Origin: CAYYSY01 sp964474355
GTDB lineage: Bacteria; Myxococcota_A; UBA9160; UBA4427
DNA: 12,463 nucleotides
Direction of reading: 5' to 3'
NCBI GenBank assembly: GCA_964474355.1
Contig: CAYYSY010000280.1
Coordinates: 1 to 12,463, forward strand
The translations under genes were made by a program, and so were the position numbers. Numbering within the stretch: the stretch's first letter is position 1; every line of letters begins with the position of its first letter. The notes below the pieces were generated by a model, which saw only the letters and a program-made list of their open reading frames with translations, did no database searches and was not told the origin of the DNA. Of this stretch, positions 1 through 6,623 are shown piece by piece.

Positions 1-89
1 TCCGCGCTGCCGAGAATTCGGGCGCCACAGGTCCTCTAGCGCTTCGGGTCGGCTCGCCGCGCTTGCTGGATGAACAGCGGAGTTGCTGG
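1..89. repeat. 89-bp dispersed repeat, copy 1
   Basis: This segment matches 4182-4270 over all 89 positions without an indel. I count 12 mismatches (about 87% identity), 10 of them transitions. Both copies start TCCGCGCTGCCGAG and end CAGCGGAGTTGCTGG, after which similarity stops. Copy 1 begins at the first base of the window, so it may extend further left. Its right edge lies directly against the MMPL transporter remnant. Both copies can pair CCG with CGG and CTG with CAG near the right end. No transposase is nearby and I do not recognise the family. Confidence 0.9.
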
Positions 90-272
90 TTCCACAGCTC
101 CTGGCCTTCTTTGCTCGTGACGACGCTGGTGCTCGCAGCCGGCTTCTTCACGATCGGCATCGGCCCCTTCAGCAACACGCGGGCGATGGGGGTGCTCGTG
201 GGCATCGCATGCATCGTCGCGTGCCTGTGCGACGTGCTGCTGGCGCCAGCGCTGATGCGGGTGGTGGGGTTC
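90..272 (+). pseudogene. MMPL/RND transporter, C-terminal remnant
   Basis: Read in the frame of base 90, this encodes about 61 residues resembling the last two membrane helices of MMPL/RND-type exporters. It has a WPSLLVTTLVLAAGF helix, a short polar link with PFSNTRAMG, then a second helix ending LLAPALM. In the family this segment precedes the cytoplasmic C-terminus of a protein of roughly 800 or more residues. The rest of the gene is missing: the sequence before base 90 is the 89-bp repeat, not transporter. After codon 272 the frame stays open to 1361 only because it runs antisense through the neighbouring gene, so the native stop is lost. I read this as a decayed fragment cut at the repeat edge. 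An intact gene upstream with the repeat inserted inside it cannot be excluded, because the window begins here. Confidence 0.6.
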
Positions 273-309
273 AGTGGGGCGCGAAGGCGCCGTGGCCAGC
301 GAAGCAGCG

Positions 310-321
310 CGGGCGCGCCCG
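310..321 (-). terminator. GC palindrome downstream of glycosyltransferase
   Basis: The 12-base perfect palindrome CGGGCGCGCCCG lies 47 bases past the stop of the minus-strand glycosyltransferase gene. It could form a short GC stem in the transcript. There is no T-tract, so termination by this element is only a possibility. Confidence 0.2.
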
Positions 322-368
322 GGAGGCATCGTCATCGCGGCGGCAGCGCAGGTCGATCGCGCCGTGCG

Positions 369-1991
369 TCACTCGGCGTCAAGGCGCCGGTATCCGAGGA
401 TCCCTTCGTCCCACGTGTACAGCCGGTGGAAGTCGGGATGCGCGTGCAGGTCGTGGTGGGCGCGGAGCAGGAATCGCCCGCCGTTGTCCCGGCCGACCAT
501 GATGTAGTCGGGCCGCCTCGAGAGCACGTAGTCGGCGTTCGAGCGCTGGTGTCCGGGCAGGGCAAGGAAGGCGTCGTCGTCTGGGATCGGCGTGCGCGCG
601 ATGGTCGCATCGACCAGACCCAGCAGATCGATGAGGGGCAGCCGTGTCTGGAAGCCGACGTGGCCGATGCCGGCGAGGGCGATCAGTCGGGGGGCGCGCG
701 CCTCGAGTCGGTCCGCCTGTCGGCGGGCGAGCGCCGCCTGCCGATGGCGGGTCTGGCGGATCTGCGCGATCTGCTCGGCGCGGTGCGCGGCGCCGAACCC
801 GAGGCCGGTCCACGGTCGCCCGGCCATCACGGCCAACGCGAGTCCAGCGACGGCGGCGAGCACGATGGCGGCGGTCGCGGCCGGGGACGCCCGCCACCCC
901 GTCCAGCGGGAGAGTGTCAACAGGGCTGCTCCCACGAGCAGCGCGAGCAACGCCGGACCTGGGCCCACGAGCGGCCAGGCGGCGCCGGCGAGGGCGAGGC
1001 CTCGCATGGCGTGCGCCCACATCGGCGAGTGCCGGATCAGCTCGGGTGCGCGGGCGGCCGCGGCGGCCATGGGCGCCAGCACCGGGAGCAGGAATCGGGT
1101 GGGGCCGATCGTGTCTCCGCCAATGGCGACCACGTATGCGAGCCCGGCGGCGACGACGAGGGCGGTGGCCCGAGCGCGCCGATCGAGCACCGCACACGCG
1201 GCGACGCCGGGCAGCCACAGAAGGGGTCCGCTGAGAAGGAAGTCGAGCACCTGCGCCGCTCCCACACCGAGCGAGGCCTCGGTGGTGACCTTCGCGTAGA
1301 ACGTGTTGGGCAGCGGTGCGCCGTAGTAAGCGATGCGAAAGGCTGTCAGCGCGGCCAGTAGCCCCGCGATGATCATCGGTCCCGACATGCGGCGGTCGGC
1401 GGGGGCGCGCTGAAGCCAGTCGGTGCCGAGCACGAGTGCGGCGAAGAGTGCGCCTTCGGGACGCGTGAGACAGGCGACCATCAGGCAGGCCGTGCAGGCA
1501 AGGGCCAGGCCTCGTGCCTGCAGCGCGAGCGCCCAGGTCACGGCCGCGGCAAAGAGCGTGCTCTCCATCCCCGACTCGGCCCAGATCACGATCGCCGGGT
1601 GGGCAAGCAGGAGCCAGGGCGCCGCAGCCGCGCGCGCGCGGCGGCGCGGCGCGAGCCCGGTGCTCGCATAGGAGGCGCAGCCCACGAGGAGGAGCACTGC
1701 CGAGCCGACCCCCACGACGTGTCCCACCGTCGGCGCGTCGACGCCGAGCCGGACGCCCAGAGCGACGACGAGCGTGAAGAGCAGGTTGGTGAACCCCTCG
1801 ACCCGCTCGCCCGGGTTGTAGACGAGCCCCGCCCCCTCGGCGAGGTTGCTCGCGTAGCGATACGAGATGTAGGCGTCGTCGATCTGGGGACGCACGCGCC
1901 AGGTCTCGGCGAGAAGAGCCGCGACGCAGCCGGCGACCAGCAGGACCCCGATCACGACGAAGAGCCGTTCGTTGCGTGCGCCGAGCTCCAT
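369..1991 (-). CDS. GT-C membrane glycosyltransferase, AftB/arabinofuranosyltransferase-like
   Basis: A 540-residue polytopic membrane protein. After one N-terminal helix (about 9-29) comes the family signature at 38-70: DDAYISYRYA, then GLVYNPGERVEGFTN. The acidic pair D38-D39 sits in the first periplasmic loop, where GT-C enzymes place the catalytic aspartate. WAESGME (137-143) and a C-terminal soluble part with GHVGF and LIDLLGL (from about 443) also fit bacterial proteins annotated as AftB-like or mannosyltransferase-like. Such enzymes move a sugar from a polyprenyl-phosphate donor onto an extracytoplasmic acceptor; the actual sugar and acceptor cannot be told from sequence. The ATG at 1991 is preferred over the longer frame from 2144 because GAGGGAGG lies 11 bases upstream (2003-2010) and the first membrane helix follows directly. 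It diverges from the ASST-like gene. Confidence 0.75.
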   Translation of the reverse strand: MELGARNERLFVVIGVLLVAGCVAALLAETWRVRPQIDDAYISYRYASNLAEGAGLVYNPGERVEGFTNLLFTLVVALGVRLGVDAPTVGHVVGVGSAVLLLVGCASYASTGLAPRRRARAAAAPWLLLAHPAIVIWAESGMESTLFAAAVTWALALQARGLALACTACLMVACLTRPEGALFAALVLGTDWLQRAPADRRMSGPMIIAGLLAALTAFRIAYYGAPLPNTFYAKVTTEASLGVGAAQVLDFLLSGPLLWLPGVAACAVLDRRARATALVVAAGLAYVVAIGGDTIGPTRFLLPVLAPMAAAAARAPELIRHSPMWAHAMRGLALAGAAWPLVGPGPALLALLVGAALLTLSRWTGWRASPAATAAIVLAAVAGLALAVMAGRPWTGLGFGAAHRAEQIAQIRQTRHRQAALARRQADRLEARAPRLIALAGIGHVGFQTRLPLIDLLGLVDATIARTPIPDDDAFLALPGHQRSNADYVLSRRPDYIMVGRDNGGRFLLRAHHDLHAHPDFHRLYTWDEGILGYRRLDAE

Positions 1992-2373
1992 GCAGGCGTG
2001 CGCCTCCCTCGGTAGCCTAGCCTGCGGTGCTACGCGCGGGCGCACGCTGCCCGTCGAGCCGACCGCCGTCGGGGGCCGATCACTCCGCGCCATGACGACT
2101 GCGGCACGAGGGGAGCAGGAACGCTCCCGGGCATCCAGGCACACGATCGCAGAACCGAGTTCGCCCCTTTTTCGATGGCTCTACGTATCGGCGATCGTCG
2201 TGACGACGCAGATCCGAAGGATGTCGAATCGGCCGGACGAGGAACGAATCCAGCTCCGCTCTACCGCTTGCTCTCCCGACCCCGCTGCCCGACCCCTCTG
2301 CCCGGCGGGAAGAGCTAACGTGAAAACGAACGGCCCTGCCGGCTTCCCCATTTCATCATCCCAAGGATCGAAG
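1992..2373. other. Divergent intergenic region without a gene
   Basis: This 382-bp stretch separates the divergent glycosyltransferase and ASST-like genes and should hold both promoters. The long frames crossing it are extensions of those two genes and show no recognisable protein. A 6-bp hairpin GGGAGC/GCTCCC with a 6-base loop lies at 2111-2128. A GTG at 2320 is in frame with the ASST-like gene but would give an unusually long leader before the signal peptide. I could not identify convincing -35/-10 boxes. Confidence 0.6.
2111..2128. promoter_or_regulatory. Inverted repeat in divergent intergenic region
   Basis: GGGAGC (2111-2116) and GCTCCC (2123-2128) form a perfect 6-bp inverted repeat around AGGAAC. 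It sits 119 bases upstream of the glycosyltransferase start and could be an operator or a leader hairpin. Nothing else supports a function. Confidence 0.2.
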
Positions 2374-3762
2374 ATGGCTGGGACCGCGAGCACACGCCCG
2401 ACCCAGCGACCTGGGAAGCACACTCGGCTCCTCCTCCTCTTGCTCGTCTGGAGCGCAGTGGCCTGGGCTTGCGCCGAGGGTGAAGACGCGCCGGTCGACC
2501 CTCCTGTACCCGTACCGTCGCCTCGCGCGGAGGCAGGGGCCGACCCGACACCGAACCGGGGCCTCTGGAAGCGGGCACGTGTTCGCTCATCGGATGCCGA
2601 TCTCAGCGAGCCCGAGCGTGAGATGGTGCGGCACCTCGAGACCCTCGGATACGTGGCGGGGTCCCAGTCGGCTACCGGTCTGAGCTCGGTCACGCGAAAT
2701 CTGCAGGGGAGGGTCGCACCAGGTCTGAACTTCCTGACGTCGGGGCACGCGCCCGAGGCCCTGCTGATGAACGACCGCGGCGACATCCTCCATCGCTGGC
2801 ACGGTGCCTTTCGTTCACTCTTTCCGAACTCCGATCGTCCGGCGCCCTCCTATTGGCGTCGCGCACATCTGTTTCCGAATGGCGATGTGATCGCGATCTT
2901 CGGCGGACAGGGAATGGCGCGTCTGGACAGTCGATCCCGGGTGATCTGGACCAGCGCCCTCCAAGCCCACCACGACCTCGACGTCGCCGACAACGGCGAC
3001 GTGTACGTGCTCACGCGTCAGATCAATCGAGTCGAGGGCATCCACTCGGGTCAGCCCTTCGGCGAAGACTTCGTCACTGTGCTCGATGCCGAGGGGCGGA
3101 TGAAACGCAACATCTCCCTGGTCGAGGCGCTGTATCTTTCGCCGTACTCGAGCCTCTTCGACCCCTCGAAGTCGGTCTTTGGCGATCTGCTCCACACCAA
3201 TAGCGTCGCACTCCTCGACGGTCGGCTGTCGGACCGGATCCCGGAGTTCGAGTCGGGCCGCGTACTGGTCTCCTTCCTGGTGCCGAGCCTGATCGCAGTG
3301 GTCGACATGGAAGAGGGGCGCGTCGTCTGGGCTCATCGAGGAAGTTTTCGCAACCAGCACGATCCCAATGTCCTCGACAATGGCAATCTGCTTCTCTTCG
3401 ACAATCTCGGCGACCCCCACTCCTCACTCGTACGCGAGCTCGATCCCGTGTCCGGTCACTCGCTGTGGACGTATCGAGGGAGCGAGGCCGAGCCCTTTCG
3501 CTCGGCGACCTGTGGAACGGCTCAACGCCTGGGCAATGGCAACACGCTGATCACCGAATCCGATGCGGGCCGCGCCTTCGAAGTCGACGAGCGAGGCGAG
3601 ATCGTCTGGGAGTTCCACAATCCCCACCGCGCCGGTGAGGAGGGCGAATTCGTCGCGGCACTCCTCGAGGTTCGACGCCTACCCGAGAGCTTTCCCAGCG
3701 ACTGGATCGACCCCAAGACCGTCGGGCATGGGCGCGGCGCAGCGGGCAGACAAGAGCCCTGA
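2374..3762 (+). CDS. Exported arylsulfotransferase (ASST)-like beta-propeller protein
   Basis: A 462-residue exported protein. Basic residues precede the hydrophobic run LLLLLLVWSAVAWA (20-32) and C33 follows, fitting signal-peptidase cleavage after AWA or a non-canonical lipoprotein site. A Pro-rich linker (about 40-60) leads to repeated blades resembling the ASST/Arylsulfotran_2 families: RAHLFPNGDVIAIF (163-176), HHDLDV (199-204), HTNSV (274-278), QHDPNVLDNGNLLLFDN (328-344) and NGNTLITESDAGRAFEV (388-404). Three regularly placed histidines in HHD, HTN and QHD resemble the active-site histidines of ASST, which transfers sulfate between phenols; activity here is inference. EMVRHLETLGYV (83-94) resembles the tail motif of sulfatases. 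ATG 2374 is chosen because AAGGA lies 6 bases upstream (2363-2367) and a normal signal peptide results. Confidence 0.75.
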   Translation: MAGTASTRPTQRPGKHTRLLLLLLVWSAVAWACAEGEDAPVDPPVPVPSPRAEAGADPTPNRGLWKRARVRSSDADLSEPEREMVRHLETLGYVAGSQSATGLSSVTRNLQGRVAPGLNFLTSGHAPEALLMNDRGDILHRWHGAFRSLFPNSDRPAPSYWRRAHLFPNGDVIAIFGGQGMARLDSRSRVIWTSALQAHHDLDVADNGDVYVLTRQINRVEGIHSGQPFGEDFVTVLDAEGRMKRNISLVEALYLSPYSSLFDPSKSVFGDLLHTNSVALLDGRLSDRIPEFESGRVLVSFLVPSLIAVVDMEEGRVVWAHRGSFRNQHDPNVLDNGNLLLFDNLGDPHSSLVRELDPVSGHSLWTYRGSEAEPFRSATCGTAQRLGNGNTLITESDAGRAFEVDERGEIVWEFHNPHRAGEEGEFVAALLEVRRLPESFPSDWIDPKTVGHGRGAAGRQEP

Positions 3763-4120
3763 AATCGCGACATCGATCGGCATTCCTCCACCACGACGGG
3801 AGAGTCCGAGGCGCTCGTGGCGACGCATGGCCGCAGGGCTGCGCATCCGCGCGCCGCCTGCCGCGGGGCTCTCCATAGGGAATCGACATGACGCCAGTAC
3901 TCGGACTTCGAGCCAGAACGCAGCTCGAATGCCCGATCCGCCCAGACCGATGCCAGGACAGGAACCGGTCGTCGCCGCCCTTCGGCACATGCTCCATGCG
4001 ATCGAGTTGGTCGGCGAGCTTCCCGGCCTTGCGACGTGCGCTCTCGCCCTCACCAACCGTTCCGAAACACTGCTTCCGGCTTCCATTCGGAGAACGCCCC
4101 GGGAAGTAGAGTCCTCATTG

Positions 4121-4143
4121 CTTTTTCTTTCTTCTTTCTTCTT
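4121..4143 (+). other. 23-base polypyrimidine tract
   Basis: All 23 bases are C or T, mostly T, in a TTTC/TTC-rich pattern. This is conspicuous in DNA of this GC content. It could be a simple-sequence expansion, a structural element, or T-rich sequence acting in termination; no hairpin precedes it closely. Confidence 0.5.
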
Positions 4144-4181
4144 GCTCCGAGCACTCAATGTTCGACATCTGAATGGACCTG

Positions 4182-4270
4182 TCCGCGCTGCCGAGGATTC
4201 GGGCGCCAGAGGTCCTTTAGTCTTTCGGGTCGGTTTGCCGCGTTTGCTGGACAAGCAGCGGAGTTGCTGG
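4182..4270. repeat. 89-bp dispersed repeat, copy 2
   Basis: Second copy of the repeat at 1-89, in the same orientation, with 12 substitutions and no gap. It is the more AT-rich copy: most differences are C in copy 1 and T here. It ends 45 bases before the tRNA-Ser gene. Sequences flanking the two copies on the right are unrelated, so 4270 is close to a true element edge. No flanking direct repeat (target-site duplication) is obvious. Confidence 0.9.
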
Positions 4271-4315
4271 ATGAGCCCGCCCCGAGATACGCTCCAAGTC
4301 CCCGGTATTTCTCGC

Positions 4316-4403
4316 GGAGAGGTGGCCGAGCGGTCGAAGGCAGCGGTCTTGAAAACCGCCAGGGTGCAAGCCCTCGTGGGTTCGAATCCCACCCTCTCCG
4401 CCA
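4316..4403 (+). tRNA. tRNA-Ser (anticodon TGA)
   Basis: A complete class II tRNA gene of 88 bases with the CCA end encoded. The acceptor stem pairs GGAGAGG (4316-4322) with CCTCTCC (4393-4399), followed by G and CCA. The anticodon loop CTTGAAA is closed by GCGGT/ACCGC and carries TGA, reading UCA and other UCN codons. A long variable arm AGGG...CCCT and a T-arm GTGGG-TTCGAAT-CCCAC follow, as expected for tRNA-Ser. No second copy of the tRNA 3' end is visible downstream, so there is no sign of an island attachment site within this window. Confidence 0.95.
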
Positions 4404-4446
4404 ATTCGCCCACTCCCCGATGCGACTGGCGGGAGGAGGAGCCGAC

Positions 4447-4812
4447 ATGGACAACGAGAAGATCATTCGCGAATTCATCGAGGCGTGGTCCCGACTCGAC
4501 GCCACCGAGCTCGCCAGCTACTTCGCCGAGGACGGCGTGTACCACAACATGCCGACCGGCCCGGTGGGCGGGCGCGAGAACGTCGAGCAGATGATCGCCG
4601 GGTTCATCGCGGCCTGGACCGAGACCGAGTGGGACGTGCTCAACCTCGTCTCTTCGGGTGACGTCGTGATCGCGGAGCGCCTCGATCGCACGAAGGCGGG
4701 CGACAAGGGCGTCGATCTGCCCTGCACCGGCGTCTTCGAGATGGAGAACGGGAAGATCAAGGTCTGGCGCGACTACTTCGACCTGGGGACGTACGCGAGG
4801 GGCATGAGCTGA
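4447..4812 (+). CDS. Limonene-1,2-epoxide hydrolase-like protein (NTF2/SnoaL fold)
   Basis: A 121-residue cytosolic alpha+beta-barrel protein, about the length of a minimal limonene-1,2-epoxide hydrolase (LEH) domain. All five residues known from Rhodococcus LEH can be placed: Y32 and N34 in GVYHNMP, which position the water; R78 and D80 in AERLDR; and D109 in VWRDYFD. The Y-to-R spacing of 46 residues equals that of the reference (Tyr53 to Arg99). This supports true epoxide-hydrolysing chemistry rather than a generic SnoaL-like binding protein; the substrate is unknown, and terpene, steroid or lipid epoxides are all possible. GGAGGAGGA (4432-4440) lies 6 bases before the ATG. It starts 43 bases after the tRNA. 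A hairpin overlaps the region just past its stop. Confidence 0.85.
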   Translation: MDNEKIIREFIEAWSRLDATELASYFAEDGVYHNMPTGPVGGRENVEQMIAGFIAAWTETEWDVLNLVSSGDVVIAERLDRTKAGDKGVDLPCTGVFEMENGKIKVWRDYFDLGTYARGMS

Positions 4813-4838
4813 CGCGCTGAACGGAGCCGTGCAGCGCG
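4813..4838 (+). terminator. Hairpin after epoxide-hydrolase gene
   Basis: CGCGCTG (4813-4819) pairs with CAGCGCG (4832-4838). Inside, ACGG can pair with CCGT, giving a nearly continuous stem directly after the TGA stop. No T-tract follows, so it may act as a 3' stabiliser or as a terminator without a T-tract. Confidence 0.4.
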
Positions 4839-4979
4839 GCACCTCGTCCCGCCGACGCCGTGGCAAGAAGACTTGCGGTGACGCGCCGTCCGTTTCGCTC
4901 GATCGTCGTCGTCGCACCTTCCACCCGACGCGCCTGCTGCAATTCAGTCGTGCGCGTAGCCGCGAGAAGGGAGGATCCG

Positions 4980-5438
4980 ATGCCCGTGTTTCCGCCCATG
5001 CCCGACGAACGCTTCTTCAGGCACGCCGTCGTGAGCGACGTCATCGACGGCGACACCATCGACGTGACGATCGATCTCGGCTGGTCGACCTGGCTTCACG
5101 AGCGGCTGCGTCTCGAGTTCGTGAACACGCCGGAGACGCGGGGCGACGCCGAGCGCGAGGCCGGGCGCTTCGTGAGCGCCAAGGTCGCCGAGTGGCTGCC
5201 CCCGGAGACCGCGGTCGTGATCGCCTCGATGGCATTCGACCGGAGCGGGCGCGTGCGGGGCAAGTACGGCCGCACCGTGGCCCACGTCTATCACGCCGCC
5301 GAGGGCTGGAACCTCAACGCGCGCCTGCTCGACCCCGCAGCTCGGCTGGCCTGGGAGACCAATGACAACGGGTCGCTCGTCGAGGCGCGCGACCTGACGG
5401 TGCTGACCGGGCTTCCCCCGGAGCTTCGCGGCGGCTGA
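4980..5438 (+). CDS. Staphylococcal-nuclease-like (thermonuclease, SNase) protein
   Basis: A 152-residue protein with one SNase (OB-fold) domain at about 15-120. The family elements appear in order: VIDGDTI with D23 and D25, RLEFVNTPE with R44 and E52, and YGRTVAHVY with R98. R44, E52 and R98 correspond to the catalytic Arg35, Glu43 and Arg87 of micrococcal nuclease, and D25 to the calcium ligand Asp21. The second calcium ligand Asp40 is replaced by Asn (N49). The family cleaves DNA and RNA in a calcium-dependent way; whether this one does is uncertain given the change. No signal peptide is present from the chosen start, unlike secreted nucleases, so a cytosolic role is likely. GGGAGGA (4969-4975) lies 4 bases before the ATG, which rules against a longer frame opening at 4860. 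Confidence 0.8.
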   Translation: MPVFPPMPDERFFRHAVVSDVIDGDTIDVTIDLGWSTWLHERLRLEFVNTPETRGDAEREAGRFVSAKVAEWLPPETAVVIASMAFDRSGRVRGKYGRTVAHVYHAAEGWNLNARLLDPAARLAWETNDNGSLVEARDLTVLTGLPPELRGG

Positions 5439-5483
5439 CGCACCGCGCCGCCGGGCCCGCCTCCGCCGCAGGCCATCTCGCCG

Positions 5484-5492
5484 CCCCCCCCC
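5484..5492 (+). repeat. C9 homopolymer
   Basis: Nine consecutive C residues lie between the nuclease and SPFH genes, 111 bases before the SPFH start codon. Such runs are prone to slippage or to base-calling error. It is noncoding here. Confidence 0.6.
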
Positions 5493-5593
5493 ACCCGCTT
5501 GTGTGGCCCGAGCTGCGTCCACGCCGCGAGTCAAGTGATCGCCGCGTGCCACCGACACGTGTGGGGGAGGCACGAGGCGAAGCGCGTGCCCGG

Positions 5594-5603
5594 GGAGGTG
5601 ATC
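5594..5603 (+). promoter_or_regulatory. Extended Shine-Dalgarno sequence
   Basis: GGAGGTGATC is complementary over all ten bases to the conserved 3' end of bacterial 16S rRNA and runs directly into the ATG at 5604. The core GGAGG is 5 bases from the start. It fixes the SPFH start codon and predicts strong initiation. Confidence 0.8.
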
Positions 5604-6539
5604 ATGATCCAGGAGCGTCCCTTCAAGCCGCTCTCGGGGTGGGGCCCGTTGATCGTCGTGCTGGTGCTCGTCGTGCTGTCGATCTGGTCCCTTCTCTCGT
5701 TTCTCGTGTCCGCCAGTGTGCTCTCCAATCTGATGGCGAGCATCTTCTGTCTCGTGACGTCGATGGTGATGGTCTTCGGCTTCATGGCGGTGGCGCCGAA
5801 CGACTCGCGCGTGCTGCTGCTGTTTGGCGACTACCGCGGCACCGTCACCACCTCGGGCTTCTTCTGGGTGAATCCCTTCTACAGCAAGAAGAAGCTCTCG
5901 CTCCGCGTTCGGAACTTCGAGACGGGATCCACGCGGAGCCCGGCACAGACGAACGAGGCGGGCAAGGTCATCCAGGCCGAGACGCGTTCGAGTGGGAAGC
6001 CCTCAAAGGTGAACGACCGCGACGGCAACCCGATCGAGATCTCGGCGGTAGTGGTCTGGAAGGTGGTCGACACGGCGGAGGCGCTCTTCGAGGTCGACGA
6101 CTTCGAGCACTACGTCGAGGTGCAGAGCGAGGCCGCACTGCGGGTCCTCGCGAGCCGGCACCCCTACGACAGCGAAGACCACGAGGTCTCACTGCGCGGC
6201 GAGCCCACTGTGGTCTGCGGGCAGCTGCAGTCGGACATCCAGGAGCGGCTCGGCAAGGCAGGCGTCGAGGTGCTCGAGGCGCGCATCAGCCATCTCGCGT
6301 ACGCCCCGGAGATCGCAGCGGCGATGCTGCAGCGGCAGCAAGCGCAGGCCGTCGTGGCGGCACGTACGAAGATCGTCGAGGGCGCCGTGGGCATGGTCGA
6401 GATGGCGCTCGCGCAGCTGCAGCGCGACGACATCCTCCACCTCGACGACGAGCGCCGCGCGTCGATGGTCTCGAACCTCCTCGTCGTGCTCTGCAGCGAT
6501 CGCCACACCCAGCCGGTGATCAACACGAGCTCTTCGTAG
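5604..6539 (+). CDS. SPFH/band-7 domain membrane protein
   Basis: A 311-residue protein with two N-terminal membrane helices (about 14-36 and 43-63) followed by an SPFH/band-7 domain (about 64-250). The domain opens with VAPNDSRVLLLFGDYRGT and includes GFFWVNPFY, KVNDRDGNPIEISAVVVWKV and the membrane-proximal VQSEAALRVLASRHPYD. It ends with the typical EARISHLAYAPEIAAAMLQRQQAQAVVAA stretch, which leads into a helical coiled-coil-prone tail. SPFH proteins (stomatin, prohibitin, flotillin type) form oligomeric rings or cages that organise membrane microdomains and regulate proteases. The partner here is unknown; no NfeD-type or protease gene is adjacent. The ATG at 5604 is fixed by an exceptional Shine-Dalgarno sequence. 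Three GC hairpins lie after the stop, so it probably ends its own transcript. Confidence 0.85.
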   Translation: MIQERPFKPLSGWGPLIVVLVLVVLSIWSLLSFLVSASVLSNLMASIFCLVTSMVMVFGFMAVAPNDSRVLLLFGDYRGTVTTSGFFWVNPFYSKKKLSLRVRNFETGSTRSPAQTNEAGKVIQAETRSSGKPSKVNDRDGNPIEISAVVVWKVVDTAEALFEVDDFEHYVEVQSEAALRVLASRHPYDSEDHEVSLRGEPTVVCGQLQSDIQERLGKAGVEVLEARISHLAYAPEIAAAMLQRQQAQAVVAARTKIVEGAVGMVEMALAQLQRDDILHLDDERRASMVSNLLVVLCSDRHTQPVINTSSS

Positions 6540-6560
6540 GGATGACGCACATCTGCCGAT

Positions 6561-6578
6561 CCGCCCATCTCCGGGCGG
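6561..6578 (+). terminator. GC hairpin 1 after SPFH gene
   Basis: CCGCCC (6561-6566) pairs with GGGCGG (6573-6578) around a 6-base loop, 21 bases after the SPFH stop. There is no T-tract. It is the first of three hairpins in 80 bases. Confidence 0.4.
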
Positions 6579-6585
6579 GTCCTGC

Positions 6586-6616
6586 ACGGGGGCCCTCTCA
6601 CGTAGCGAACCCCCGT
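6586..6616 (+). terminator. GC hairpin 2 after SPFH gene
   Basis: ACGGGGG (6586-6592) pairs with CCCCCGT (6610-6616), leaving a 17-base loop. The loop is large for an intrinsic terminator, so the role may be regulatory or none. Confidence 0.25.
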
Positions 6617-6623
6617 CGTTCGA

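Larger units (their letters stand above)
3763..4315. other. Gene-free region with pyrimidine tract and repeat
   Basis: No credible gene is visible in these 553 bases on either strand. The open frames crossing it have no recognisable motif, and one on the minus strand runs through the tRNA. The region is less GC-rich than the rest of the window in its second half. It holds an uninterrupted 23-base pyrimidine run at 4121-4143 and copy 2 of the 89-bp repeat at 4182-4270. The last 45 bases before the tRNA probably contain the tRNA promoter. The whole looks like decayed or accessory sequence. Confidence 0.6.

Noticed and set aside
63..1361. 432-codon plus-strand open frame.
   Set aside because: Only its first part resembles a protein (MMPL remnant); the rest is antisense to the glycosyltransferase and is Arg/Gly/Ala-rich shadow sequence.
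4182..4270. Possible c-di-GMP-I (GEMM) riboswitch on the minus strand of repeat copy 2: GGCAAACC, CGAAAG and GGAC occur in the order of the GEMM core.
   Set aside because: The stem between the motifs does not pair, the GACGCAAAGC segment and second stem are absent, copy 1 has lost GGCAAACC and the GAAA loop, and no minus-strand gene lies directly downstream.
1..4270. The repeat's minus strand is open in one frame in both copies (QQLRC...SAAR), suggesting a coding repeat.
   Set aside because: Only 2 of the 12 substitutions are silent, so there is no sign of selection on a protein; no start, ribosome-binding site or family is visible.
4316..4403. tRNA-Ser as an integration site of a genomic island.
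   Set aside because: No integrase gene and no repeat of the tRNA 3' end are visible in the window.
3679..4917. 412-codon minus-strand open frame.
   Set aside because: It runs antisense through the tRNA-Ser and the epoxide hydrolase gene and has no recognisable domain.
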